NCBI GenBank assembly: GCA_016779605.1
Contig: JADHNH010000018.1
Span: forward strand, 1 to 45,104
Length of the DNA: 45,104 bases
Direction: 5' to 3'
From: Nevskia sp.
Lineage (GTDB): Bacteria > Pseudomonadota > Gammaproteobacteria > Nevskiales > Nevskiaceae
Shown here piece after piece: positions 26,006 to 34,720 of this stretch (position 1 is its first letter; each line of letters begins with the position of its first letter). Below the pieces are notes generated by a model. The model was given only the letters and a program-made list of their open reading frames with translations. It did no database searches and was not told the origin of the DNA. A program made the translations under genes and the position numbers.

Positions 26006-28294
26006 ATGAACGACATTCGCGAAAAGGCGCTGCCCAAGCAGGAGCAGGCGCTGCTTGACAAGTTCCTCGCCGACCACCGCCTGTTCCTCGGCCCCGACCC
26101 CGAGATCATGCGCAACCACAGCATCGGCCCGCGCACCGCGCTGGAGGAGGCGATCCTGTCGCAGCCGCAGGACGCGCACCAGCTCAACCACGTGCGCGGC
26201 CTGGTGACGGCGGCGCTCGACGAAAGCTTCACCATGTGCAACCAGATGGGTGCCGCGCCGGGGGCGAAGTGGGGCGACCTGGTCACCGCGGTGTTCACCG
26301 CCAGCGGCGACCTGTCGATGATCGCGCCGCACGGCATCGTCGGCTTCGCCTCGGTGTGCCATTACCCGATCAAGTTCATCCAGAAGTACTGGGTCGACGA
26401 CCCGACGGTCGGCGTCAAGGAGGGCGACGGCTTCATCCACAACGACGCCCGCTACGGCGGCATCCACAACACCGACCAGTCGATGATCATGCCCCTGTAC
26501 TACCAGGGCGAGCTGGTCTGCTGGGTGTCGGCGACCATCCACGAGGGCGAGAACGGCGCCTGCGAGCCGGGCGGCATGCCGGCGGCGGCGGAAAGCAAGT
26601 TCGACGAAGGCCTGAAGATGCCGCCGTTCAAGGTGGTGGAGAACTGGCAGATCAAGCGCGACCTGCTGACCTTCCTGCAGAACTCGGTGCGCGACCCGAA
26701 GCTGCAGCTGGAAGACATGAAGGTCAAGCTGCACGGCGTCATGCGTCTGCGCGACCGACTGCTGGCGGTGCTGCGCGAGTACGGCCGCGACGCGCTGGTG
26801 GCGATGCTGCGCAAGAACCTCGAGGACGTCGAGGCCGAGGTACGTCGCCGCATCCGCGAGCTGCCCGACGGCGTCGCCCGCGTGCAGTGCTTCATGGATT
26901 CGACCCTGCGCGAAAACGCCATGCAGAAGCTGCAGATGGCGGTGATCGTCAAGGGCGAGGAGATGATCTGCGACTTCCGCGGCTCCAGCCCGCAGTTCAT
27001 GAACCGCTCGGTCAACACCAACATCGCCTCGTTCAAGGCCGCGCTGGTGACCGGCTTCCTGCAGAACGTGTGGCCGGACCTGCCGCATTCGATGGCCGCG
27101 CTGTCGCCGATCAAGATCGTCAGCGACCGCAACTCGATCCTCGACGCCGACGGCGACATGCCGCAGGCGATGAGCCTGATGCCGCTGTTCAAGGCCTGCA
27201 CCATCCCGACGGTGCCGATGAACAAGCTCAACTACAGCCTGCCGCACCGCTATACGGCGACGATCGCGCCGCAGTACGACCAGGCCGCCACCTTCATCTA
27301 CGGCGGCCTGACCCAGCACGGCGACGTCACCGGCAACTTCTGCGCCGACATCAACGGCTGCGGCCAGGGTGCCCGCGCCGACGCCGACGGCGAGCATGCC
27401 ATCTCGCCGGTGTTCGGCTTCATGGCCGATTCCGGCGAGCACGAGATCAACGAGGAGGACACGCCGATCATCCGCCTGGGCGCGCAGCGCCTGGCCAAGG
27501 ACCGGGTTGGGTTCGGCAAGTTCCGCGGCGGCCTCGGCTACGAGCAGATCGCCACCATGCGCGGCTCCGGCATGTGGGGCTTCATGACCGGCTGCGAGGG
27601 CTCCAAGTTCAGCTCGGCGCAGGGCCTGTTCGGCGGCTATTCCTCGCCGGCGTACCAGCTGTGCAAGGTCAAGGGCATCAACGTCTTCGACACCCTGCGC
27701 GAGGACCCGACCCGGGTCGAGAAGTTCGACATGCTGTACCTGATGAACGAGCGGCCGATCCCGGGCGGCAAGTACACCTCGCAGGACATGGGCATGACCT
27801 TCGAGCTGTGCAACGAAGGCGAGCTCTACATGATCTGCCAGGGCACCGGCGGCGGCTACGGCGACGTGCTGGAGCGCGACCCGCAGATGGTGCTCAAGGA
27901 CGTGGCCGAAGACCTGATCTCGCACGAAACCGCGCGCGACATCTACAAGGTGGTGTTCGATCCCTCCACGCTGCTGGTGGACCAGGCCGCTACCGACGCG
28001 CTGCGGGCGGCAGAGCGCCGGTTGCGCGTCGCCCGCGGCAAGCCGTTCGACGCCTTCGTAGCGCAGTGGGTTACTCCCGAGCCGCCGGCGCACCTGCCGT
28101 ATTTCGGCAGCTGGGACGATCCCAAGGTAATCTATGCCACCAGCGCCGGGCAGCGGATCAAGATGGACGCCGACCAGCTGCAGGGCGTCTTCATGCCGAA
28201 CCCGAAGGACCTGCGCATCGCCCAGCTCGAATCCCTGGTCGAGTCGCTGCAGGCCGAGCTGGACCAGTGCCGCGCCAAGGCCGGCGGCGGCTGA
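26006..28294 (+). CDS. apcD: Apc-type carboxylase, HyuB-like subunit D (set 2)
   Basis: The 762-residue HyuB/oxoprolinase-family protein is collinear with D1 over its whole length, including KEGDGFIHNDARYG, HEGENGACEPGG and the ADADGEHA block. It should provide the carboxylation centre. Residues about 96-118 (SGDLSMIAPHGIVGF) differ from D1 in a conserved neighbourhood, which may mean a different substrate. CCGGAG lies before the ATG. The 105-base spacer before it, with heptamer repeats, is unusually long for this operon. The ApcE-like gene starts 61 bases after its stop. Confidence 0.86.
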   Translation: MNDIREKALPKQEQALLDKFLADHRLFLGPDPEIMRNHSIGPRTALEEAILSQPQDAHQLNHVRGLVTAALDESFTMCNQMGAAPGAKWGDLVTAVFTASGDLSMIAPHGIVGFASVCHYPIKFIQKYWVDDPTVGVKEGDGFIHNDARYGGIHNTDQSMIMPLYYQGELVCWVSATIHEGENGACEPGGMPAAAESKFDEGLKMPPFKVVENWQIKRDLLTFLQNSVRDPKLQLEDMKVKLHGVMRLRDRLLAVLREYGRDALVAMLRKNLEDVEAEVRRRIRELPDGVARVQCFMDSTLRENAMQKLQMAVIVKGEEMICDFRGSSPQFMNRSVNTNIASFKAALVTGFLQNVWPDLPHSMAALSPIKIVSDRNSILDADGDMPQAMSLMPLFKACTIPTVPMNKLNYSLPHRYTATIAPQYDQAATFIYGGLTQHGDVTGNFCADINGCGQGARADADGEHAISPVFGFMADSGEHEINEEDTPIIRLGAQRLAKDRVGFGKFRGGLGYEQIATMRGSGMWGFMTGCEGSKFSSAQGLFGGYSSPAYQLCKVKGINVFDTLREDPTRVEKFDMLYLMNERPIPGGKYTSQDMGMTFELCNEGELYMICQGTGGGYGDVLERDPQMVLKDVAEDLISHETARDIYKVVFDPSTLLVDQAATDALRAAERRLRVARGKPFDAFVAQWVTPEPPAHLPYFGSWDDPKVIYATSAGQRIKMDADQLQGVFMPNPKDLRIAQLESLVESLQAELDQCRAKAGGG

Positions 28295-28336
28295 ACCGGG
28301 GTGCGCGGGGCTGCCGGATGCGGCCGCCGGCAGCAC

Positions 28337-28352
28337 CCGTGAACCGTGAACC
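28337..28352 (+). repeat. Heptamer direct repeat (CCGTGAA)x2 before E2
   Basis: CCGTGAA CCGTGAA CC occupies 28337-28352, four bases before the E2 start. An eight-base dyad (GCTGCCGG 28310-28317 and CCGGCAGC 28327-28334) precedes it. Together with the D2 leader this is the second junction of set 2 with a seven-base tandem repeat. Confidence 0.55.
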
Positions 28353-28355
28353 AAG

Positions 28356-29201
28356 ATGAGCACATTCGCGCAGAGACTGACCGAATCCTCCGGGCGCCAG
28401 GTGTGGCTCGACTACTCCGCCTACGCCGGCGGCCTGCTGTCCGGCGGCAGCGTGCCCTGGCTCGACGTCGGCGCGCTGATCGCCTGGCAGCGCAAGGCGC
28501 AGAGCCTGCTCAAGTCCGACGTGCTGCCGCTGCCGGTCGACGCCGTGGCGGCGGCCTGGCTGGCGGCCCATCCCGAGCTCAAGGAGGCGATGGCGACCAA
28601 GCGCCGCGCCGTGTTCCCGCTCAAGACCCTGCTGGCCGACGAGGCCCTGCGCGGCCATTTCGTCGAGCTGGCCAAGGGACTGCGCGGCAGCTTCGGCGGC
28701 GCCACCCTGGCCCTGGTCATCCCGTCGCCGCGCCTGTGGGTGGGGCTGGCCTACGGCCAGGCGCTGCCCGGCGAAGAGGTGGAGGTGGGCGAGGACGAGG
28801 CCGACTCCGCGTCGGTGTACATCGCCGACTTCCTGCGCGCCTTCGGCGAGAGCGGCATCGACGTGCTGCTGCTGAAGGAGTCGGCGCAGACCGAGCCGGC
28901 GGCGGCCGACGGCTTCGGCTGCTACCAGTCGACGCTCAACGTCGCCGCGCACTATCGCTGGGATACCGGCCTGTACCTGCCGGCCGGACGCTTCGGCGGC
29001 GGCGACGCCGGCGTCGGCTTCGTGGTGGCCCCGGCGGCGCCGGCCGGCGCCGCGATCGCCGGGGCGATCGTGCCCGCGGAGTTCTGGAACGGCGCCGCCG
29101 CGCCGGCCGCCGGCAAGGGCGTGTTCTTCATGGCCGAGATCCCCGGCGGTGCCAATCCTGAATCGGTGCTGGAGCGCTTGGCGGTGCTCCGGGGTTCCTG
29201 A
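28356..29201 (+). CDS. apcE: Probable ApcE-like fifth subunit of the carboxylase
   Basis: This 281-residue protein (about 30 kDa) has no catalytic motif I can name. It is rich in Ala and Gly, with a helical first half and a beta-rich second half, and has no signal peptide. The assignment rests on position and size. In the Aromatoleum apc operon the gene after the HyuB-like subunit encodes ApcE (about 34 kDa), a separate component needed with the ABCD core for activity, and the CoA ligase comes next, exactly as here. Set 1 has no counterpart, so this single copy might serve both complexes. Homology to ApcE itself could not be confirmed without an alignment. Confidence 0.6.
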   Translation: MSTFAQRLTESSGRQVWLDYSAYAGGLLSGGSVPWLDVGALIAWQRKAQSLLKSDVLPLPVDAVAAAWLAAHPELKEAMATKRRAVFPLKTLLADEALRGHFVELAKGLRGSFGGATLALVIPSPRLWVGLAYGQALPGEEVEVGEDEADSASVYIADFLRAFGESGIDVLLLKESAQTEPAAADGFGCYQSTLNVAAHYRWDTGLYLPAGRFGGGDAGVGFVVAPAAPAGAAIAGAIVPAEFWNGAAAPAAGKGVFFMAEIPGGANPESVLERLAVLRGS

Positions 29202-29215
29202 GGGTCTTAAAACGC

Positions 29216-31228
29216 ATGGTTGCCGAAGGCGAGTTGCTGTGGACGCCGAGCGCGGAGTTCGTGCAGCGCTCCAACCTGGTCCGCTACATGGGCTGGCTGC
29301 GCCGCGAGCGCGGCCTGGAGTTCGCCGACTACCACGCCCTGTGGCAATGGTCGGTGCACGACACCGAGGGCTTCTGGCGCTCGATCTGGGAATTCTTCGA
29401 CGTGCAGTCGGACACGCCGCTGCAGCGCGTGCTCGACAGCAAGGCGATGCCCGGCACGCGCTGGTTCGAGGGCACCCGGGTCAACTACGCCGAGCACCTG
29501 CTGCGGCACCAGAGCCAGTCGCCCGACCAGGTGGTGTTCCACCACATATCGGAGACGCGGCCGCTGGCCGGCATGACCTGGCGCGAACTCGGCCGGCAGG
29601 TGCGCATCGTTGCCACGCAGCTGCGGGCGATGGGCGTGGCGCCGGGCGACCGCGTGGTGTCCTACATGCCCAACGTGCCCGAGACCGCGGTGGCGATGAT
29701 GGCCACCACCGCCATCGGCGCGGTGTGGTCCTCGGCGGCGCCGGAGTTCGGCGTCAAGACGGTGACCGAGCGCTTTTCGCAGATCGCGCCCAAGCTGCTG
29801 TTCGCCGCCGACGGCTACCGCTTCGGCGGGCGCGATTTCCGCCGCGAGGCGGAAGTGCGCAAGATCGTCGGCGAGCTGCCCAGCCTGGAGCGGGTGGTGT
29901 GGCTGCCTTACCTTGACCCGGAGGGGCAGCCACCCGAGCTGCCCGGCGTGCTGTCCTGGGGCCGCCTGCTGGAGCACCCGGACGTGCCGGCCGGCGATTT
30001 CCGCTACGCCCGGGTGGAGTACGACCATCCGCTGTGGGTGGTGTTCTCCTCCGGCACCACCGGCCTGCCCAAGGCGATCGTCCACAGCCATGTCGGCGTG
30101 CTGCTCGAGCACCTCAAGGTGATGCATTTCCACCTCGACCTCAAGCCCGGTTCGGCGATGTTCTTCTACAGCACCACCGGCTGGATGATGTGGAACATGG
30201 TCATCGCCTCGCTGCTGACCGGCTCGGCGGCGGTGCTGTACGACGGCAACCCGGCTTATCCCACGCCCGACTTCCTGTGGAAGCTGGCGGCGAACACCGG
30301 CACCACCTCGTTCGGCGCCAGCCCGACCTTCGTGCAGATGATGGAGAAGGCCGGCCTGCACCCCGGCGACACGCATGACCTGTCGCGGCTGGAGGCGGTG
30401 GTGCTGGGCGGCGCGCCGTCGACGCCGGAAACCTTCGGCTGGTTCTACCGCTGCGTCAAGCGTGACCTCTGGGTCACCTCGCAGTCCGGCGGCACCGAGC
30501 TGTGCAGCGGCTTCGTCGGCGCCGCGCCGACCCTGCCGGTACACGCCGGCGAGATCCAGACGCGCTGCCTGGGCATGGACGTGCACGCCTGGAGCGACGG
30601 CGGCCAGGAGCGGATCGACGATGTCGGCGAGCTGGTGGTGACCACGCCGTTCCCGTCGATGCCGATCCATTTCTGGAACGACGCCGGCGGCCGCCGCTAC
30701 CGCGAGTCCTATTTCGAGACCTTCCCGGGTGTCTGGCGCCACGGCGACTTCATCAAGATCAACCGGCGCGGCGGCTGCTACATCTACGGCCGCTCCGATT
30801 CCACCCTCAACCGCTACGGCGTGCGCATCGGCACCGCCGAAATCTACCGTGCGGTGGAGCAGGTCGCCGAGGTGGCCGACAGCCTGATCGTCTGCTGCGA
30901 GCTGCCCGGCGGCAACTTCTTCATGCCGCTGTTCGTCCGGCTCAAGCCCGGCAACGGGCTCGACGATGCGCTGCGCGTGAAAATCAACGCCCGCCTGCGC
31001 GAGGATTGCAGCCCGCGGCACGTGCCGGACCGCATCTACGCGGTGGAGGCGGTGCCGTATACTCTGACCGGCAAGAAGATGGAAGTGCCGGTGCGCAAGA
31101 TCCTCATGGGCTGGCCGCTGGAAAAGGCGGCGAGCCGCGATTCGATGATGAACCCGGAAGCGATCGACTTCTTCGTGCGCTTCGCGCAGGAGTCGATCGA
31201 CTACCAGTGGCGGCCGGCGCACGCGTAA
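29216..31228 (+). CDS. Acetoacetyl/benzoylacetyl-CoA synthetase-type ligase
   Basis: The 670-residue ANL enzyme has the length and N-terminal extension (RVNYAEHLL near residue 88) of acetoacetate-CoA ligases, with the phosphate loop [16 protein letters not shown] (about residues 277-292), the [12 protein letters not shown] hinge region and a C-terminal [12 protein letters not shown] with the catalytic lysine. This branch activates beta-keto acids. In acetophenone degradation the related benzoylacetate-CoA ligase follows the carboxylase genes. Here it starts 14 bases after the E2 stop, so it should activate the beta-keto acid made by set 2 before thiolytic cleavage. No thiolase is in the window. 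It is distinct from the two shorter CoA ligases at 5514 and 38198. Confidence 0.87.
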   Translation: MVAEGELLWTPSAEFVQRSNLVRYMGWLRRERGLEFADYHALWQWSVHDTEGFWRSIWEFFDVQSDTPLQRVLDSKAMPGTRWFEGTRVNYAEHLLRHQSQSPDQVVFHHISETRPLAGMTWRELGRQVRIVATQLRAMGVAPGDRVVSYMPNVPETAVAMMATTAIGAVWSSAAPEFGVKTVTERFSQIAPKLLFAADGYRFGGRDFRREAEVRKIVGELPSLERVVWLPYLDPEGQPPELPGVLSWGRLLEHPDVPAGDFRYARVEYDHPLWVVFSSGTTGLPKAIVHSHVGVLLEHLKVMHFHLDLKPGSAMFFYSTTGWMMWNMVIASLLTGSAAVLYDGNPAYPTPDFLWKLAANTGTTSFGASPTFVQMMEKAGLHPGDTHDLSRLEAVVLGGAPSTPETFGWFYRCVKRDLWVTSQSGGTELCSGFVGAAPTLPVHAGEIQTRCLGMDVHAWSDGGQERIDDVGELVVTTPFPSMPIHFWNDAGGRRYRESYFETFPGVWRHGDFIKINRRGGCYIYGRSDSTLNRYGVRIGTAEIYRAVEQVAEVADSLIVCCELPGGNFFMPLFVRLKPGNGLDDALRVKINARLREDCSPRHVPDRIYAVEAVPYTLTGKKMEVPVRKILMGWPLEKAASRDSMMNPEAIDFFVRFAQESIDYQWRPAHA

Positions 31229-31290
31229 AGCACTTGCAGACACGCCGGCGCTAGCCGGCACCGGCATCCAGCCCAGGACAGGAGAGGCGC

Positions 31291-32325
31291 ATGAGCCAGA
31301 CTTCCGCGGAAAACCGCCGCATCGTGCTGGCACGGCGCCCGCACGGCGCGCCCGCCGTATCCGACCTGCGGCTGGAGACCGCGCCGGTGCCGCAGCCGGC
31401 GCCCGGCCAGATGCTGCTGCGCACCCTCTACCTGTCGCTGGACCCGTACATGCGCGGCCGCATGCGCGAGACGCGCTCGTATGCCGAGCCGGTGGCGCTT
31501 GGCGACGTCATGTGCGGCGGCACCGTCTGCCGCGTGGCCGAATCGCAGCTCGACGGCTTCAAGGCCGGCGACCTCGTGCTGGCCTACACCGGCTGGCAGG
31601 ACTACGCGCTGTCGGACGGTGCCGGCGTGTCCAAGCTCGATCCGGCGGCGGAGCACCCGTCCTATGCCCTGGGCGTGCTCGGCATGCCCGGGTTCACCGC
31701 TTACGTCGGCCTGCTGGACATCGGCCAGCCGCGCCCGGGCGACACCGTGGTGGTGGCCGCCGCGACCGGCGCGGTGGGCTCGGTGGTGGGGCAGATCGCC
31801 AGGCTCAGCGGCTGCCGCGCGGTGGGCGTGGCCGGCGGCAGCGACAAGTGCGAGTATGCGGTCAAGGAGCTCGGCTTCGACGCCTGCGCCGACCACTTCC
31901 GCGACGACCTGCCGCAGCAGCTCGCGCAGGCCTGCCCGAAAGGCGTCGACGTCTACTTCGAAAACGTCGGCGGCGCCGTGCTCGACGCGGTGATGCCGCT
32001 GATGAACGACTTTTCGCGGATCCCGCTGTGCGGCCTGATCTCGTATTACAACCTGTCGGCCGCGCCCACCGGCATCGACCGCAGCCCGGCGCTGCTGATG
32101 ACGATGCTGGCGCGCCGCATCCGCCTGCAGGGTTTCATCATCCTGGATCATTACGAAAAGCGTCACGCGGCGTTCCAGCAGGCGATGACCGGCTGGCTGC
32201 GCGAGGGCAAGCTGAAATACCGCGAGGACGTCATCGACGGCCTGGAGCATGCGCCCGCAGCCTTCATGGGCCTGTTGCGCGGCGACAACTTCGGCAAGCT
32301 GGTGGTGCGTGTCGCCGCCGGATGA
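31291..32325 (+). CDS. NADPH-dependent MDR oxidoreductase (CurA/prostaglandin reductase-like)
   Basis: The 344-residue product is a zinc-free medium-chain dehydrogenase/reductase. It has the LARRPHG opening and LSLDPYMRGRM typical of the NADPH-dependent curcumin/prostaglandin reductase group, and a Rossmann motif AATGAVGSVVGQIA (about residues 155-168). It lacks the zinc-ligand cysteines of alcohol dehydrogenases. Members reduce the C=C bond of enones or interconvert alcohols and ketones. It has a strong AGGAGAGG site and lies 62 bases after the ligase, so it probably belongs to the set 2 operon. A role in forming or saturating the ketone substrate is inference. Confidence 0.82.
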   Translation: MSQTSAENRRIVLARRPHGAPAVSDLRLETAPVPQPAPGQMLLRTLYLSLDPYMRGRMRETRSYAEPVALGDVMCGGTVCRVAESQLDGFKAGDLVLAYTGWQDYALSDGAGVSKLDPAAEHPSYALGVLGMPGFTAYVGLLDIGQPRPGDTVVVAAATGAVGSVVGQIARLSGCRAVGVAGGSDKCEYAVKELGFDACADHFRDDLPQQLAQACPKGVDVYFENVGGAVLDAVMPLMNDFSRIPLCGLISYYNLSAAPTGIDRSPALLMTMLARRIRLQGFIILDHYEKRHAAFQQAMTGWLREGKLKYREDVIDGLEHAPAAFMGLLRGDNFGKLVVRVAAG

Positions 32326-32358
32326 AGCGCCCGGTCGTTGCAATGGCGCATTCCCGAG

Positions 32359-32405
32359 ATTTCCACAGTTCTTGTGGATAAGCACTGGGCAAATCCTGTG
32401 GATGA
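32359..32405. other. Small cluster of DnaA-box-like sequences
   Basis: TGTGGATAA at 32373-32381 is an exact DnaA box on the minus strand. TGTGGATGA at 32397-32405 has one mismatch. ATTTCCACA at 32359-32367 has two mismatches and the opposite orientation. They fall in the 225-base gap between the MDR gene and the XdhC-like gene. No replication gene is near, so a titration or regulatory site is more likely than an origin. Confidence 0.45.
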
Positions 32406-32550
32406 CCGCTCAAACGCACGCACTGCAAGGGTTCCACCGGTTGTGATGATTTCGTGACCAACGTGTGACGCATCATCGGATCGAGGACATGAAAGCCGAC
32501 ACGATGTCCGCACGCCGGCCGCAGGCGAACTGATTCCATACGGCCCTTCG

Positions 32551-33732
32551 ATGCATACCGCCCGTGACGTGTACCGCTTCCTGGATGCCGCCCGGCAGCA
32601 CGGCGAAGACCTGTTTCGGCCACGCGCTGCCCTGGCCACGCTGACGCGCAGCTTCGGCTCGACCTTCCGCCGGCCGGGCAGCCGCATGCTGGTCGGCGGC
32701 GGCGGCCAAGTGATCCGCGGCCTCAGCGGAGGCTGCCCGGAAGCCGACATCGTCACGCAGGCGCGCGAGGTGATTGCCTCCGGGCAGTCGCGGCTGGTGC
32801 GCTACGACCGCGACTACGGCATGGACGCCTTGCTCGAGCTCGGCTGCGGCGGCGGGCTGGAAGTGCAGATCGAACCGGTGGCGGATCGCGCCGGCCTGGC
32901 CTTCCTGGACGAGATCGCCGCGGCCTGGGCTGCCCGCAGGAGCGGCTTCCTGGCGACCCTGGTCGCCAGCGGCGGCCAATGCCTGCAGCCGGCGCCGCGG
33001 CGGCTGCTGTGGCTGGACGGCGCGCGCATCGACCAGCTGGGCACGCTGTACAACCGCGCCGCGGTGGCCGACCTGGCGCGCCGCGCGCTGGCGCAGGCGC
33101 CGGTGGCGCACGTCGACGCCGTGCTCGGCGGCAGCGCCTGCACCTGGCTGTTCGAGGCGATCCGCCCGCAGGTGCAGCTGCTCATCGTCGGCGCCAATGC
33201 CGTGGCCGATGCGGTCGCACGGCTGGCACGCTGGCTCGAATGGTCGGTGGTGCAGGTGGACCCGCGCGACAAGCCCGCCGGCGACGGGCCCCCGCAAAAG
33301 GACTCCGCCGACGGCGTGACGCGGCTACACGGCGGGCCGGGGCAGGTCGCCGGCATGGCGGCCTTCGACGCCGGCACCTATGCGCTGGTGATGAACTACC
33401 GCCTGGAGCTGGACGTGGAGTTCGCCGCGGCGCTGCTGCGCACGCCGCTGGCCTACCTGGGCATGCTCGGCTCGCGCAAGCGCAGCCAGGCCGTATTCGA
33501 GCGCCTGCTGCCGGAATTCGGCGAGGGCGGGCTGGCCGGCCGCTTGTACACCCCGGCGGGGCTGGACATCGGCTCCGAGGATCCGGAGGAAATCGCCGTT
33601 TCCCTGGTTGCGCAGATCCGCGCGGTGGCGGCCGGCAAGAGCGGCGGCCACCTGCATGCCTCGGTGCAGCCGATCCACCTGCAGCGCGCGGTGGAGTTCT
33701 CGGGCGCGGCGAGCGGGCTGGGCGGTACCTGA
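32551..33732 (+). CDS. XdhC/CoxI-family protein (orphan)
   Basis: The 393-residue protein has the N-terminal XdhC/CoxI domain, with the GLSGGCPEADIV block that carries the conserved cysteine, and a C-terminal Rossmann-like domain (LLIVGANAVADAVARLA, later YLGMLGSRKRS). XdhC proteins deliver and sulfurate molybdenum cofactor for xanthine dehydrogenase-type enzymes. No molybdenum hydroxylase subunit is in the window, so its client must be elsewhere. It is convergent with yceH, with only three bases between the stops. ATG 32551 has no clear ribosome site and the start could lie slightly downstream. Confidence 0.8.
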   Translation: MHTARDVYRFLDAARQHGEDLFRPRAALATLTRSFGSTFRRPGSRMLVGGGGQVIRGLSGGCPEADIVTQAREVIASGQSRLVRYDRDYGMDALLELGCGGGLEVQIEPVADRAGLAFLDEIAAAWAARRSGFLATLVASGGQCLQPAPRRLLWLDGARIDQLGTLYNRAAVADLARRALAQAPVAHVDAVLGGSACTWLFEAIRPQVQLLIVGANAVADAVARLARWLEWSVVQVDPRDKPAGDGPPQKDSADGVTRLHGGPGQVAGMAAFDAGTYALVMNYRLELDVEFAAALLRTPLAYLGMLGSRKRSQAVFERLLPEFGEGGLAGRLYTPAGLDIGSEDPEEIAVSLVAQIRAVAAGKSGGHLHASVQPIHLQRAVEFSGAASGLGGT

Positions 33733-33735
33733 GCG

Positions 33736-34371
33736 CTACTGCGGCAGGTGCGCCAGCCGCTCCTCGAGCTGCGCGACGCGCCGTTCCAGTGCGGCCAGCC
33801 GCTGTTCGAGGCTGGCACCGGGATGCCGGTGCATGGGGGTGGGCGCGCTGTCCACACCCGCCGGCGCGGCGGCCGCCGGCCCGCACAGCAGATGGGCGAT
33901 GCGCGACTCCTTCTGCCCCAACTGGCGCGGCAGCTCCGTCACCAGCGGCTGCGCGCGGTCCTGCAGGGAGGCGAGCGTGGCAGCCAGCGCCTCGGCATCT
34001 CCCGGGCCGCCCAGCGGCTGCGCGTTGGCGCGCAGCTCCAGCAGGGTCTGCGCGCCGCGCAGCATCAGCGCGCCCAGCACCGCCACCTCGGGTGGCTTGA
34101 GCAGCAGCTGGTTGTGCATCCGGTGCCGCCATTTCGGCACGCGTCCGCTCTGGTCGTCGCGCGCCGCCAGGCCGTCGCGCTCCAGCCGGTTGAGAGCCGC
34201 GCCGGTTTCGCCTTCGCCGAGGCTCATCACCGGGTTGCGCACGGTCTTCTGGTTGGCGGCGAGCATCACCGCGTTGACCGTCATCGGGTAATACTGCGGC
34301 GTCAGCATCGACTTCTCGACCAGCACCGCCAAAACGCGCGCTTCCGCGGGGGACAGGACCAGATCGCTCAT
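33736..34371 (-). CDS. yceH: YceH family (DUF480) protein
   Basis: The 211-residue product matches the YceH/DUF480 family in length and layout: LSPAEARVLAVLVEKS at the start, then TPQYYPMTVNA and NQKTVRNPVM, two winged-helix-like halves, and a C-terminal coiled coil (EQRLAALERRVAQLEERL). The family is common in gammaproteobacteria and its function is not established. The gene is divergent from the amidohydrolase at 34721. A good -10-like TATGAT lies upstream on the minus strand (34466-34471), with a poor -35. Confidence 0.85.
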   Translation of the reverse strand: MSDLVLSPAEARVLAVLVEKSMLTPQYYPMTVNAVMLAANQKTVRNPVMSLGEGETGAALNRLERDGLAARDDQSGRVPKWRHRMHNQLLLKPPEVAVLGALMLRGAQTLLELRANAQPLGGPGDAEALAATLASLQDRAQPLVTELPRQLGQKESRIAHLLCGPAAAAPAGVDSAPTPMHRHPGASLEQRLAALERRVAQLEERLAHLPQ

Positions 34372-34720
34372 GGCCGGGCGCCAAGGGATGCGGGATTCGG
34401 GGGCATGCCGGACTCCTGGGAGTGAAAACGCGCAATGACGGCTTGCGCGAGGTTCGGTGGGGCGCATCATAGCCAGCGGCAAGGTCACATGGAACAACGG
34501 TTCGACGCCGGGCGCGGCGGCGCGAGGCGCCCGGGCGGAGGGAGCCGCCCTGCGCGGCGGCTTAAAAAAATGATTCGTTCGTGAAAGACGGCCGGCACGG
34601 CGGCGGATTAGCTTGGCGGCACTGCGCACAGCGGAAGCCGGCGTGCGCGGCGGGATGCCGATCGCGTCCCGCGGGGTCAGGGTGCCGGTCCCATACGAAA
34701 ATATACTGGAGGAAACGCAC
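34372..34720. promoter_or_regulatory. Divergent intergenic region, yceH/amidohydrolase
   Basis: This 349-base gap contains no supported gene. It has a TATGAT -10 candidate for yceH (minus strand, 34466-34471), a hairpin AGCCGCC/GGCGGCT (34543-34562) followed by an A-rich tract, and the strong GGAGG ribosome site of the amidohydrolase near 34708. I could not find a convincing promoter for the rightward genes. Confidence 0.4.

Noticed and set aside
32326..32550. A chromosomal origin at the DnaA boxes
   Set aside because: No dnaA, dnaN, gyrB or rpmH nearby, no clear AT-rich unwinding region, and only one exact box.
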